Shown one piece after another: positions 14,660 through 24,319 of a stretch of 64,000 bases of DNA (the first letter of the stretch is position 1; each line of letters opens with the position of its first letter). This DNA comes from GCA-002733465 sp039969155 (lineage in GTDB: Bacteria > Pseudomonadota > Gammaproteobacteria > Enterobacterales > Kangiellaceae), in assembly GCA_039969155.1 (NCBI GenBank), contig JBDVOJ010000038.1, positions 78,548 through 142,547 of the forward strand, given 5' to 3'. Position numbers and translations under genes: made by a program. The notes beneath the pieces were generated by a model, which made no database searches, was not told where the DNA came from, and saw only the letters and a program-made list of their open reading frames with translations.

Positions 14660-17176
14660 TTATCTGTCTGCAAGAATTGAAAAATAAAAAATCGCACCAT
14701 CTCCCTCCTTTGACTCCACCCAAACTTCGCCGAGGTGAGCTTCAACAATTTTTTGTACGAATGTTAATCCAGAGCCGGTTCCACCTCCGTAAGCATCGAC
14801 CCTATGGAGGCGCTTGAAAATTCTAAATATTTCTAGGTGAAACTTCTTAGGAATACCAATTCCGTTATCTTTAATATAAAAAACGTATCGGCGCCCTCTT
14901 TCTTCGACTTTCTGGTATTCGAGCCCGATAGTAATTTCTTTTATGCTAGATTCATTGTACTTGATACTGTTGGAAATCAGATTATTAAATACTTCGCGTA
15001 TACGTATTTTGTCACAGCGAATCACGGGAAGGGGTTTGGGGACAATAATGTGTACTGATTTGTCGTCTTTCATCAGTTCATTGATATCGCTTATCACTTC
15101 GTTCAGGTCGGTATCTACAACGGCTAACTCCACTCTACCTAAACGTGAATAGTAAAGTAAATCGGTTATTAGGCTTTCCATTCTTTTTGCTAATATGATT
15201 ATTCGTTCAAGCTTATGGCTTGCTTTGTCATCTAAAATAGATTGGTGATCTTCTAGGAAAAAAGCTGCGTGATTGTAAATACCTCTTAGCGGCTCCTTAA
15301 GGTCATGAGAGGCAATATAGGCAAAGTCATCTAATTGCTTATTAGAAGCTAACAACTGCTCTCTAGATCGTTTTAGTTCTGTAATATCTCTTGCTAACCC
15401 CAGAATAAACACCTCGCCGCTAGTATCGTAAAAGCGCGATTTTTTAGTGTACAGAATTCGAGTAACCCCGTCTGGAAAAGTGATAGTTTCTTCAGTTTCG
15501 GAAAACCCTTCTTCCAGCGCAATTTTGTCAAATTTTAAAAAACGTTCACTTTCTTTTGGGGTATATTTTTCCAGCGTTGTAAAGCCTATTATTTTATCTT
15601 GCATATCCTCTGGGTATATAGCCAAAAAGGCATCATTGGCTCTGACAATTTCAAATTTGCTATTTTTTACGAATAATAAATCAGGCAGGTTTTCGATGAT
15701 TTTCTCTTGAAACCGCATAGCTTCCAGCAGCTCGTTTTTATGCCGAGTTCGCTCTGTCAAATCACGGATGATTCCTGAAAAAAACACCTCCCTATTTAAC
15801 TCTATTTCTGATACCGAAAGGTCAATAGGGATCTGCTTGCCAAACTTTGTTTGTGCTACTAATTCTCTACCAACACCAATAATATTTTTAATGCCGGTTT
15901 CGTGATAGTCGCTCAAATAGCGATCATGTTTATCGGCTATTTCAGTTGGCATTAACATCTTTATATTCTTACCAATTAGTTCATCAGATTGATAACCAAA
16001 AATTTCTAGGCAAGCTTGATTGGCTGTCTGAATAATTCCTTTTGCATCGATTGTAACTAGCCCTTGATTAACATTATCGACAACACTGCTCAAATAAAAA
16101 TCTCTAAATTGATGGAAATCAAAAGTATTCTGAGAGAGTTCTAGCGCTCTTCGGTAGGCTTGCGCTAAATAATAGAATATGGCTAGTAAGAGCAAATTCA
16201 CTAAAAGTCCGCCGACTAGAATGATCCACGCTTTATTAACCGGACGGGAATCATTAAAGAGCTTGTTACTCCAAATCTCGAATTTCCAAACTCTCCCGTA
16301 GAGTTCTATTCTCGCTACTTTCTTAAATTGAGGATTACGATCAAAACTTTGATTACTTGCAACGAGCTCATCAAACAAAACCTTGCCTTGATCAAGCACT
16401 CTAAAACTCACAGTACGATTCTCTTGAGCCATAGCCCCATGCATCAACTTTTCAACGATAAAAGGTGCATATACTAACCCCTTAAATTGCTTTTCTACTT
16501 GTTTTGACTCAGCTAATAATGAGTATTTGTAATATGGCATACAAAACAGAAATCCAGGTGTTTTTTCTTCATCTTGAACCAAGACAATTGGGGCGGTTAT
16601 TTGCGGTAAACCTGTCTGTTTAGCTTTTAATGCGGTCGTATAACGATTTGCTTCATGCGCCATATCTAGACCAAGGGCTTCTTTATTATCTTCGAGTGGT
16701 GCAATAAATGAAACAGGCCAATAACTTGGCTGCTGATGCTCTGGAAAGACATTAAAATTGGGTTGTTCCTTGCGTCTTTTAGCAAGATATTTAGGCAGTT
16801 CCGCAGGTAATACCTCTTCAACTAATCCTAAACCGTTTATCCCAGGATAACGCTGGTCGATGTTGAGACTTTTAGTAAATCGTACCCACTGACTCAATGT
16901 CAATTTTTGATCGAGTGCGGTAATAGTAGCGACACCTGAACGCAACGCCTCTTCATATTTCTGCATGCGCTCAGTAATTAATTCGAGTGTTTGATTGACT
17001 TCAATATCGAAATCGACACGGTTTCTTTGTTGTTCCTGAGAGTGAAGAAAATACCACACCCCCAAAGTTAAACAAATTGAGATAGCAAGAACGGTCCAAT
17101 GAATCCAATGGAGTCTAGCTGATTGCTCTAGTTCCTTGCGTTCAGATTCTAGGTTACTAAATAATGGACTGATCAA
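14660..17176 (-). CDS. sensor histidine kinase with CHASE and two PAS domains
   Basis: An 838-residue inner-membrane kinase. TM1 is at about 24-44 and TM2 at about 317-338. Between them lies a CHASE-type sensor (WVRFTKSLNIDQRYPGINGLG, GLDM, QTGLPQITAPI). Two PAS domains follow (about 360-475 and 485-600). The phosphoacceptor is H624 in FAYIASHDLKEPLRG, and the ATPase has the N box (NNLISNSIKYNE, 731-742), G1 (DNGIGIP, 770-776) and G2 (GGGTGSGL, 797-804). All catalytic elements are intact. CHASE domains bind small extracellular molecules; the ligand here is unknown. It heads a three-gene signalling set that ends in c-di-GMP turnover, which suggests control of attachment or motility. Confidence 0.93.
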   Translation of the reverse strand: MISPLFSNLESERKELEQSARLHWIHWTVLAISICLTLGVWYFLHSQEQQRNRVDFDIEVNQTLELITERMQKYEEALRSGVATITALDQKLTLSQWVRFTKSLNIDQRYPGINGLGLVEEVLPAELPKYLAKRRKEQPNFNVFPEHQQPSYWPVSFIAPLEDNKEALGLDMAHEANRYTTALKAKQTGLPQITAPIVLVQDEEKTPGFLFCMPYYKYSLLAESKQVEKQFKGLVYAPFIVEKLMHGAMAQENRTVSFRVLDQGKVLFDELVASNQSFDRNPQFKKVARIELYGRVWKFEIWSNKLFNDSRPVNKAWIILVGGLLVNLLLLAIFYYLAQAYRRALELSQNTFDFHQFRDFYLSSVVDNVNQGLVTIDAKGIIQTANQACLEIFGYQSDELIGKNIKMLMPTEIADKHDRYLSDYHETGIKNIIGVGRELVAQTKFGKQIPIDLSVSEIELNREVFFSGIIRDLTERTRHKNELLEAMRFQEKIIENLPDLLFVKNSKFEIVRANDAFLAIYPEDMQDKIIGFTTLEKYTPKESERFLKFDKIALEEGFSETEETITFPDGVTRILYTKKSRFYDTSGEVFILGLARDITELKRSREQLLASNKQLDDFAYIASHDLKEPLRGIYNHAAFFLEDHQSILDDKASHKLERIIILAKRMESLITDLLYYSRLGRVELAVVDTDLNEVISDINELMKDDKSVHIIVPKPLPVIRCDKIRIREVFNNLISNSIKYNESSIKEITIGLEYQKVEERGRRYVFYIKDNGIGIPKKFHLEIFRIFKRLHRVDAYGGGTGSGLTFVQKIVEAHLGEVWVESKEGDGAIFYFSILADR

Positions 17177-17362
17177 TTATGACGCCCCAATACCTTAGCC
17201 CGTGTATTTTAAGGTCTATCACTGGGTCTTAAGAATCATCCGACCTTGCCAATAAGACGATTCAGTGACTAAAGAAACGCACCTATTAAGTTTAGTAGAA
17301 ATTTAGGAGATTTTCCCAATATATGCCCCTAAGAATTCATCTATTAGCTGAAAGTTCGAGAA

Positions 17363-18556
17363 TCAATGCTCTTGGTTATTAGGTTTCTTCGAAATACTCC
17401 ATTTAATCACTAAATATCCAGCCACAGCAGATAGCAATGAACCTATTAAGATACCTAACCGATCGGCGCGAGCCTCACCAGCACCACCGTACTCAAACGC
17501 TAAACCACCGATAAATAAACTCATAGTAAATCCCACCCCGCATAGTATCGATACGGCGTAAAGATCGAGGAAGCTCGACTTTTCAGGCAACTTGGCGAGC
17601 CCAAGCTTTATCGCCAACCAACATAGGCTAAAGACGCCCAGTTGCTTACCCACAAACAAACTAACAATAATTCCCATTGGAATAGGATGTAGCAGCTTTT
17701 CAAAATTAAACCCTGTAAGCGAGACCCCCGCGTTGGCGAAAGCAAATAGCGGCAAAATGCCAAATGCAACCCACGGATGCAAGGAGTGAATCAAAGTTTT
17801 AGACGGGCTGTAATCTGGCTTGTTTTTAGCTCTGAGTGGAATAAACAAACCGGTAACAACCCCAGCAAGAGTCGCATGAACCCCAGATTTTAATACACAA
17901 ACCCAAATAAATAGACCGACTAAAATATAAGCGGCAATACGGCTGACGTTCATTCTATTAAGTACAAAAAGGCCTAAAATCCCGATTAATGAAAGCCCCA
18001 GAGCGAGCATAGATAATTGAGAAGTGTAAAAAATAGCAACTACCAAGATTGCCATAAAGTCGTCAAAAATGGCTAATGCCATTAAGAAAATCTTTATCGA
18101 CACTGGAACTCGATTACCTGCCATCGCCAAAATCCCTAAAGCAAAAGCAATATCAGTTGCAGTTGGAATTGCCCAACCGTGTCTTGAAAGCTCATTTTCC
18201 CAGTTAAAAACCAGATAGATTACTGCTGGAAAAACCACACCACCAACAGCCCCTATCAAAGGTAGCATCCGCTGTTCATTAGTTTGCAGGTGTCCCTCAA
18301 TTAGCTCACGCTTTATTTCCATCCCCACCATCAAAAAGAATATCGCCATAAATCCATCATTTATCCATAAGAGCAACGGTTTGTTAATGCCTGCGTCTCC
18401 AACATTTATACCTATTGGCATCATCAAGAAACCTTGATATAGCTCAGTGAGTGGCGAATTTTTCAGTGCCATTGCAAAAAAGGTCGCGACGATTAGAAGA
18501 ATTCCGGCGGACGATTCCAGTGATAAGAATCTACCTATAAATGAACTTTTATTCAT
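17363..18556 (-). CDS. nhaA: Na+/H+ antiporter NhaA
   Basis: A 397-residue inner-membrane antiporter with about 12 TM segments that expels Na+ (or Li+) in exchange for protons. The transport-site Asp pair is present in AIFDDFMAILVVAIFYT, and ATDIAFALG supplies the other conserved Asp. GMEIKREL and the C-terminal GVGFTMSLFIGGLAF are family signatures. Length agrees with E. coli NhaA. The gene follows two MscS-like channels and a ZntB-like transporter on the same strand, with gaps of 1-30 bp, so the four appear to form one ion-homeostasis operon with nhaA last. AGAGA precedes the ATG. Confidence 0.95.
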   Translation of the reverse strand: MNKSSFIGRFLSLESSAGILLIVATFFAMALKNSPLTELYQGFLMMPIGINVGDAGINKPLLLWINDGFMAIFFLMVGMEIKRELIEGHLQTNEQRMLPLIGAVGGVVFPAVIYLVFNWENELSRHGWAIPTATDIAFALGILAMAGNRVPVSIKIFLMALAIFDDFMAILVVAIFYTSQLSMLALGLSLIGILGLFVLNRMNVSRIAAYILVGLFIWVCVLKSGVHATLAGVVTGLFIPLRAKNKPDYSPSKTLIHSLHPWVAFGILPLFAFANAGVSLTGFNFEKLLHPIPMGIIVSLFVGKQLGVFSLCWLAIKLGLAKLPEKSSFLDLYAVSILCGVGFTMSLFIGGLAFEYGGAGEARADRLGILIGSLLSAVAGYLVIKWSISKKPNNQEH

Positions 18557-18586
18557 TGTTCTCTCTTAAAATTATTAGATGACAAC

Positions 18587-19624
18587 TTACTCTTGCGAGC
18601 ATTGTTCAAGTTGAGCAATTTTTAACTCTATTTCTACAAATTGTTGCTGTAACTTGGACCACTCTTTGGTGTTCTCTTCAACACTACCGTCAGACAGTTG
18701 CAATCTTAACTTGTCGCGCTCAGCGACCAGTTGCTCTTTTTCATGTGCATCCTCGGCTTTATCAAAAATCTTTTCCTCTATTACAGTACTTGATTTGGTT
18801 GGAGCATCTGCCAAACTATTTTTCTTTTCTTTTGGGATAAAAACACTTTGCGAATCAAATTGACGGGTATTCATAAAGTTGGGAGAGACAATTTCTATTC
18901 CGGCAAGATGCAAATGCTGAAGAACAGCTTTGGCTAAATTAGACCGCCAAGTGACCAAGTGTTTTACTTCATTCAGAAATCCAGAGACTCGATAAACCAC
19001 CGAAAAATCCCCCAATGACTTTACTAATACAAACGGTGTTTCAAGACCGATCGATTTAGCCGCAGCAATCAAATGTTGTTCTATTTTGTCTTTCGAAATA
19101 TCGTAACCTAAGGACAAACTGCATGAAATAAGGGTACCGGTTTGTTGGATCACTCTTATAGGGTTTGTCACCAAAAATAGATTAGGGTAAGTGACCAAAT
19201 CTTTCTCTTCATTTTGGACTTCAGTGTGAAATAAGCCTCGCTCAGTCACTCGGCACAATTGGTCATCAAAACGAATGTAGTCACCCGGCTTAAATGTATT
19301 GATCATCCGAAGCATCAAACCAGCCATCGCGTTAGCGACGAAGGTCGTAGAAGACAGGGCTATAATCGAGGTGATAACGATACCTAGCAGTGATAATACT
19401 TGCCCTCTAGTGGCTTCTTTTATCGGTAAAGCCAAAATAACGATCAACACGCAGACGATGGTGATTAAAAGCATCCACAATTGTCTTGGTAGCTTCTTTT
19501 CAGCACCTAATGCTGATTCTCGTTTTAAGAAAAACCATCTAAAAAAGCTCACGACAATAACGCAAGTTGCGACTGTCATGATAAGACCGATTTGCTCTCT
19601 AAATAGGGTTGCTATAGCTTCCAT
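18587..19624 (-). CDS. mechanosensitive ion channel family protein (MscS-like) with C-terminal coiled coil
   Basis: A 345-residue membrane protein. Three or four N-terminal TM helices are followed by the MscS pore/beta region: STTFVANAMAGLMLRMINTFKPGDYIRF, then VTERGLFHTEVQNEEKDLVTYPNLFL. From about 270 the sequence is charged and helical with likely coiled coil, unlike standard MscS. It is the third gene of a run MscS, ZntB, MscS, NhaA, 29 bp after the ZntB-like gene. MscS channels open under membrane tension and release solutes on osmotic downshock. This paralogue is distant from the one at 20646-21632, which suggests different gating or ion choice. Confidence 0.85.
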   Translation of the reverse strand: MEAIATLFREQIGLIMTVATCVIVVSFFRWFFLKRESALGAEKKLPRQLWMLLITIVCVLIVILALPIKEATRGQVLSLLGIVITSIIALSSTTFVANAMAGLMLRMINTFKPGDYIRFDDQLCRVTERGLFHTEVQNEEKDLVTYPNLFLVTNPIRVIQQTGTLISCSLSLGYDISKDKIEQHLIAAAKSIGLETPFVLVKSLGDFSVVYRVSGFLNEVKHLVTWRSNLAKAVLQHLHLAGIEIVSPNFMNTRQFDSQSVFIPKEKKNSLADAPTKSSTVIEEKIFDKAEDAHEKEQLVAERDKLRLQLSDGSVEENTKEWSKLQQQFVEIELKIAQLEQCSQE

Positions 19625-19653
19625 TGGTTAATACCTTGCTCGAATAACGGACA

Positions 19654-20646
19654 TTAAAACCATCGTTTAACTTTGAATATCCAAATCTGCAACGCGACAA
19701 TAGCCACTAACGCAATAGCAAAAATGGCAAATGCGTAGGGGTTATCAGCGCCTGGAATCCCGCCAACATTGATACCTAGCAAACCCGTGAGAAATCCCAG
19801 CGGCAAGAATATGGCGGCCACAATGGAAAGCACATACATACGACTATTTAATTGCTCCGATAGTCTATTGACTAACTCTTCTTGAGTCACCGCTGCACGA
19901 TCTCGAGCGGAATCGATATCTTCGATGTAACGAGTCAAACGATCATTGGTCTCCCTCAAATGAATCCTGTCAGACGCAGTAAACCAACTAATTTTTTCGT
20001 TTTGCAGTTGTAACATCGCCTCTCTTTGAGGAGCCAAGTAGCGTCTAAGCGAAATCGCTTGACGACGCAGATTAGCGATAACACTTCGCAGTGTATAAGA
20101 TTCCGTCTCTAAAATAGTTTCCTCGATTTCTGCAACCTGGTCTTCAATACTTTGAATGGTGTCATCCATTCTAGAAATCAACAGTTCGGTAAGTAGTGCA
20201 ATAAATTCGCCTGGTGTTTCGGGTCCCTCCTTGGCGCATACAAGGTTGGCAATATCTCTAGCGGATAACGAAGAACGACTTCGAGTACTAATAATGTGCT
20301 TGCCATCACTCCAAAGTCTGATCGCGATCATATCTTCAGGATCGGCTCCTGGATTGAGGTTAACGCCTCTTAGCGAGATAAGCACGCCGTTACGCATGAT
20401 GCTCGCTCGAGGTCTAGTTTCCTCATCGAGTAGCGCGTTTACAACAAAATCGCCTAACACTTCTTGCTTGCGGATCCAATCTTGTGTCATCTGATGTCGG
20501 TAGTTAAAGTGTAACCACATAGAGTCTGCACTATCGAGGTTTTCAGGTAACTGGTCAGAACGGATCTCGACTCCCTTGTTTTCACCATTGAGATAGTATC
20601 CATAGACCAACCCATCTTGCACGTTAGCTTTTTCTTCTGCAGCCAT
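19654..20646 (-). CDS. zntB: CorA/ZntB family metal ion transporter
   Basis: A 330-residue protein with a large cytosolic N-terminal domain (1-265), a long coiled helix and two C-terminal TM helices. The first TM ends in GLLGINVGGIPGADNPYAF, the GxN-GGIPG loop of ZntB rather than the GMN of Mg2+-selective CorA. ZntB proteins form pentamers and move Zn2+, by proton-coupled uptake in recent work and by efflux in earlier reports. The start codon overlaps the stop of the upstream MscS gene (TAATG), showing translational coupling. The family call is firm; the cation and direction are inferred. Confidence 0.88.
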   Translation of the reverse strand: MAAEEKANVQDGLVYGYYLNGENKGVEIRSDQLPENLDSADSMWLHFNYRHQMTQDWIRKQEVLGDFVVNALLDEETRPRASIMRNGVLISLRGVNLNPGADPEDMIAIRLWSDGKHIISTRSRSSLSARDIANLVCAKEGPETPGEFIALLTELLISRMDDTIQSIEDQVAEIEETILETESYTLRSVIANLRRQAISLRRYLAPQREAMLQLQNEKISWFTASDRIHLRETNDRLTRYIEDIDSARDRAAVTQEELVNRLSEQLNSRMYVLSIVAAIFLPLGFLTGLLGINVGGIPGADNPYAFAIFAIALVAIVALQIWIFKVKRWF

Positions 20647-21632
20647 TATGACTTATCTCCATTGCTTTCGATGATATGAATATCTCGTTGAGGAAAAGGG
20701 ATTTGTATGTTGTGCTCTCTGAAAACGCGATCAATTTCAAAATTTATTGCGCTGGTTGTTCGAGTTGTGGTTAAAATATCTTTAACAAACACTCGCAATT
20801 CAAAATCCAAACTACTATCGCCAAACCGCAAAAACAAAACTTCAGGGTCAAGGTATTCTTTGTGGCCAAGCACTACTTCAGGATTGTTACGAGCGATTTC
20901 AATCAATAAATCTTTGACTTTCCCCGTATCAGAACCGTAGGCAACTCCGATGGCGATTCTGATCCTTCCGACGGAAGTATTTAACATCCAATTGGTTACC
21001 TGGTTAGTGAGCAGCTCCGAATTCGGGATCAGAACATCGGCAAAGTCAAACGTTTGCACTTGGGTAGATCGAATATTAATATCTTTAACAAACCCTTGAG
21101 TATTACCAACAATGATCCAATCGCCGCGTTTTATGGGGCGCTCAAATAGCAGTATTAACCCTGAAATAAAATTGCTGACTATGTTTTGCAAACCGAATCC
21201 AATCCCTAATGACAAAGCTCCGGCGACCAACGCTAAACTTGATAGTTTGATTCCCGCTATGGATAAACTAAATAGGATGGCGATAACAACGATTGCATAC
21301 CACATTAAGGATGCACTCGCTTCTCTAGCCCCTTTGGACAGTTTGCTCTTTAAAAACCACTTATTCTCGACTCTATTTTTGACCCACTGCCCCAGTTTTA
21401 AGCTAATAAAAAAGAACAGTAAACCCAGAGTGACATTCCATAAGCTGATAGTCACATCACCAACCGCAAATCCATCAAAGAATAGCCGTTTAACTGATTC
21501 AAAGATACTTTCTAATGTAGCATTGGCCGACGGCGTTTCAGCAGCCACAGGGGCAGAGTTTTCAGCTATATTACTTCCAGAAGAAGACTCTGCCAGGCTA
21601 AGCAGATTAACGAGCAGTTCAGTTGTTTTCAT
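20646..21632 (-). CDS. mechanosensitive ion channel (MscS family)
   Basis: A 328-residue membrane protein with the canonical MscS core. Its pore-lining helix and gate region read GLQNIVSNFISGLILLFERPI, followed by the beta domain KRGDWIIVGNTQGFVKDINIRSTQVQT and LIPNSELLTNQVTNWM, and an alpha-beta C-terminal domain. About 100 N-terminal residues include a short hydrophilic leader and two extra TM segments. It is the first gene of the four-gene ion-transport operon, and the following ZntB-like gene starts at its stop codon. The family opens under membrane tension during osmotic downshock. Confidence 0.9.
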   Translation of the reverse strand: MKTTELLVNLLSLAESSSGSNIAENSAPVAAETPSANATLESIFESVKRLFFDGFAVGDVTISLWNVTLGLLFFFISLKLGQWVKNRVENKWFLKSKLSKGAREASASLMWYAIVVIAILFSLSIAGIKLSSLALVAGALSLGIGFGLQNIVSNFISGLILLFERPIKRGDWIIVGNTQGFVKDINIRSTQVQTFDFADVLIPNSELLTNQVTNWMLNTSVGRIRIAIGVAYGSDTGKVKDLLIEIARNNPEVVLGHKEYLDPEVLFLRFGDSSLDFELRVFVKDILTTTRTTSAINFEIDRVFREHNIQIPFPQRDIHIIESNGDKS

Positions 21633-22170
21633 TGTTTTTACTCAAGCGTTTTATATTGCAGTGGGAAAAGCGTTATAGCAAAGCTTTGCGACAAGCCAGA
21701 CTGCTTTACAGCCGCCTATAACAACCCCACCAAAGAGCGTTCTCACTAGTTTAATTGGGCTAGCACCAATTGTCATTAGATAATGATACCCGGCTTAACA
21801 CTAAGTCGTTAACTACTCTCAATTGACTATGGGGCTTTATCAACCGCAATATTGACTTTCTAACACCACAAAACTCTTTACTTTAGTGACTGTTTGTCCG
21901 AAGCTAGTACTTAAATAGAGCACCAACTGTTCTGTCTTAATGATTAGTCTGAGCGCAGAGTTTCTGAATCGGGCTATTACTCTTTTGTTGGTGTTTTATC
22001 GATAATGGGTAGAGTATTGAAATCGAATGTTTGTTGCCTAGTGGCCGCAACTTAAATAGTGTAGTACTGCGATAAACTAGGACTATCGGCCTTCTTAATA
22101 GACCAGTTCGAAACCAGTTCTTTATCAATAATAGAGGCTAATAATTGGCCTTTTTTGAGGAAACTAATTA
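21633..22170. other. 538-bp divergent intergenic region without a gene
   Basis: It lies between the start of the MscS-ZntB-MscS-NhaA operon (minus) and the AstE-like gene (plus). It is A+T-rich and holds only short frames without ribosome-binding sites. I see no strong hairpin, tandem repeat or ECF-type promoter. Both operons must have their promoters here, but I cannot place them with confidence. Confidence 0.6.
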
Positions 22171-23217
22171 ATGAAAAATGCACCTTTTGAATTAGCTGGT
22201 GTTACTGTTCAACCGGGAACCCAAGAAACTATAGAGATCCCTTTAGCGGCTATGGTGACCCATGATGAAACTAAGATGACAGTTCATGTTATCCATGGAA
22301 AAAAGCCAGGGCCCTGCCTATTTGTTAGCGCAGCAATCCATGGTGACGAAATTAATGGCGTCGAAATAATACGGCGATTAGTCAAACTAAAACAGATAAA
22401 GTCGATTAGTGGTACTTTGATAGCGATACCAATCGTGAACGTCCACGGTTTTGTCACATACTCAAGATACTTACCCGATGGTCGAGACTTAAATCGTTGT
22501 TTCCCTGGAAGCCGAAAAGGTTCTCTTGCAGGTCGTATGGCCAACACATTCTTTAAGGAAATTGTCCAAAAATGTAGCCATGGAATTGATCTTCACACAG
22601 GCGCAAGACATCGAGAAAACTTGCCGCAAATTCGCGCGGATATGTCTATTCAAGAAGTTAAGGAACTTGCCCTTTCCTTTGGGGTACCAGCAATTTTGGA
22701 CTCTAAAATTCGAGATGGCTCCTTAAGAGGCGCTGGCGGTGATGCAGGTGTTAACATCTTATTATACGAGGCCGGTGAAGCTTTAAGATTCGATGAAGTG
22801 TCAATAAGAGCTGGAGTACGAGGGATTTTGAATGTCATGAGCGCGCTGAAAATGAGACCTCCCAAGAAAAAGCCGAAAGCTGAAAAGATAGCAATCATTT
22901 CATCAAATACAGCTTGGGTTCGAGCTCCTTACAGCGGCGTTCTCAGGGTACTGGTTCCAATGGGTGGAAAAGCTGAAAAAGGCTGCGTACTCGGTGTGAT
23001 CTCTGATCCTCTGGGACAAAGTGAATATGAAGTCTTGGCTCCTGCGGACGGCGTAGTCATAGGTAGAACTAATTTGCCGCTGGCTCATGAAGGTGATGCA
23101 TTATTTCATTTAGCTTACTATAAGAAACAAACAGATAATGTGGCAGAGCAGGTAGAAGATTTCCAAGAGCGATTAGATGTTGATTCTGCGGTGTATAAAG
23201 ATATATCGATGACTTAA
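22171..23217 (+). CDS. succinylglutamate desuccinylase/aspartoacylase family protein
   Basis: A 348-residue zinc hydrolase of the AstE/AspA branch of M14. Zinc ligands are H57 and E60 in AAIHGDEINGVE and H142 in DLHTGA; E200 in LLYEAGE is the likely catalytic Glu. LPDGRDLNRCFPG provides the substrate-binding Arg-Asn segment. The C-terminal part (about 245-320) is a beta-rich, lipoyl-like domain (APYSGVLRVLV, VLGVISDPLG, LAPADGVVIG). The family cleaves N-acyl amino acids or related amides in the cytosol. No arginine-succinyltransferase genes are nearby, so catabolic AstE is unlikely and the substrate is open. Transcribed alone; converges with the DUF427 gene. Confidence 0.88.
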   Translation: MKNAPFELAGVTVQPGTQETIEIPLAAMVTHDETKMTVHVIHGKKPGPCLFVSAAIHGDEINGVEIIRRLVKLKQIKSISGTLIAIPIVNVHGFVTYSRYLPDGRDLNRCFPGSRKGSLAGRMANTFFKEIVQKCSHGIDLHTGARHRENLPQIRADMSIQEVKELALSFGVPAILDSKIRDGSLRGAGGDAGVNILLYEAGEALRFDEVSIRAGVRGILNVMSALKMRPPKKKPKAEKIAIISSNTAWVRAPYSGVLRVLVPMGGKAEKGCVLGVISDPLGQSEYEVLAPADGVVIGRTNLPLAHEGDALFHLAYYKKQTDNVAEQVEDFQERLDVDSAVYKDISMT

Positions 23218-23373
23218 CCAGTCACTGATTAATTTAAATACAACAAGAATAACTAGAATTAACAAACAGAATATGAAGTGAATTTAAGTAAAGATAAGCG
23301 TAAAACTGGACGATTTTTCAATACTCTTGATTTGCTTTTCTAGTTTTTCGAGGTTCGGTCTTATAGCTAAAGT

Positions 23374-23652
23374 CTACTTGACCGTTACCCCATTCCAAAA
23401 AGCTAACCTACCTTCTATTTCTTTTGCAGCGTCCTTAGTTTCAGGATAATACCAAACAGCATTAGTATTTAACTTTCCGTCAACTAAAAGCGAGAAATAA
23501 CTAGCTTTACCTTTCCACGGGCAAAAAGAAGTATGTTCGCTTTCAACCAAATAATTCTTATTGACCGATTCGACAGGAAAGTAATGATTTCCTTCAGTAT
23601 CGATGGTTTCATTACTTTCCGCAATCACTTTATTATTCCAAATCGCTTGCAT
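23374..23652 (-). CDS. DUF427 family protein
   Basis: A 92-residue cytosolic protein covering a whole DUF427 domain: MQAIWNNKVIAES, the HTSFCPWKGKASYFSL core and the aromatic AVWYYPETKDAAKEI near the C-terminus. The domain is a small beta-rich fold of unknown biochemical function. It starts 22 bp after the chrR stop on the same strand. This places it in the DUF4397-sigma-chrR unit and hence in the predicted ECF regulon. Confidence 0.88.
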   Translation of the reverse strand: MQAIWNNKVIAESNETIDTEGNHYFPVESVNKNYLVESEHTSFCPWKGKASYFSLLVDGKLNTNAVWYYPETKDAAKEIEGRLAFWNGVTVK

Positions 23653-23674
23653 AATTGATTACCTCAGGTAGGGC

Positions 23675-24319
23675 CTAATTAACCCACCAATTGATAATTG
23701 GACCGAAAGTCCCTGTAAACTTTAAAGGTGCATCAGTAATCGCTAGACAAACACAACCTTCATCACCTGCAAGCGGTTGATGCTCTACTGAGGAATCATT
23801 AACAATAAACTCACCAGTTCGATAAGTACCGTCTTTGTCACTAAAATCCCCTTCTAAAACCAAGGTATATTCACTTCCTGAGTGAGTATGTTTTGGAATT
23901 TTCGCTCGCGGTGCAAACTTTAACAGCTCCATCTGAAAGCGCGGGTCGTTCATCGCTACAGTCGCTTTCGATATATTCTTAGTGACTTTTTCCCATTGTA
24001 GATTTTCATAGTTTCTTTCACTAAGTTGCTGTACGAAAGGTCGATCCATTTCAGCAACAGCACACTCTTCAAAAGGAGAAATATTTTGTTCGATAGGAAG
24101 CTCTTCTACATCAGCCAACAACTTGTTAAAAAATTCATCGCTTACTGATTCTTCGGCAACGGACTCAAGTGTTTGGCCTCCGACATCTTCTAACTGAGAA
24201 ACCTTTTCTCGACAACTTTCACAATCTTGTAAATGGACACCAATCGCAACCGACAAGGCTGGCTCTAATTGTCCGCTGGAATACTTTAATAAAAAGTCTA
24301 TATCAGGATGATAATTCAT
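23675..24319 (-). CDS. chrR: ChrR-type anti-sigma factor with cupin domain
   Basis: A 214-residue cytosolic inhibitor of the adjacent ECF sigma factor. The N-terminal zinc anti-sigma domain has H4, H29, C33 and C36 in the HX(n)HxxxCxxC order. The C-terminal cupin domain has H144, H146, E150 and H180 (KHTHSGSEYTLVLEG, VEHQP), the ligands that in Rhodobacter ChrR are needed for the response to singlet oxygen. All ligands are intact, so regulated release of the sigma factor is expected. The start overlaps the sigma stop (ATGA), so the two are translationally coupled, as usual for sigma/anti-sigma pairs. Confidence 0.93.
   Translation of the reverse strand: MNYHPDIDFLLKYSSGQLEPALSVAIGVHLQDCESCREKVSQLEDVGGQTLESVAEESVSDEFFNKLLADVEELPIEQNISPFEECAVAEMDRPFVQQLSERNYENLQWEKVTKNISKATVAMNDPRFQMELLKFAPRAKIPKHTHSGSEYTLVLEGDFSDKDGTYRTGEFIVNDSSVEHQPLAGDEGCVCLAITDAPLKFTGTFGPIINWWVN

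Noticed and set aside
21112..21678. 188-codon plus-strand frame opposite the first MscS gene
   Set aside because: Antisense shadow; the minus-strand MscS frame has full family motifs and the ZntB overlap.
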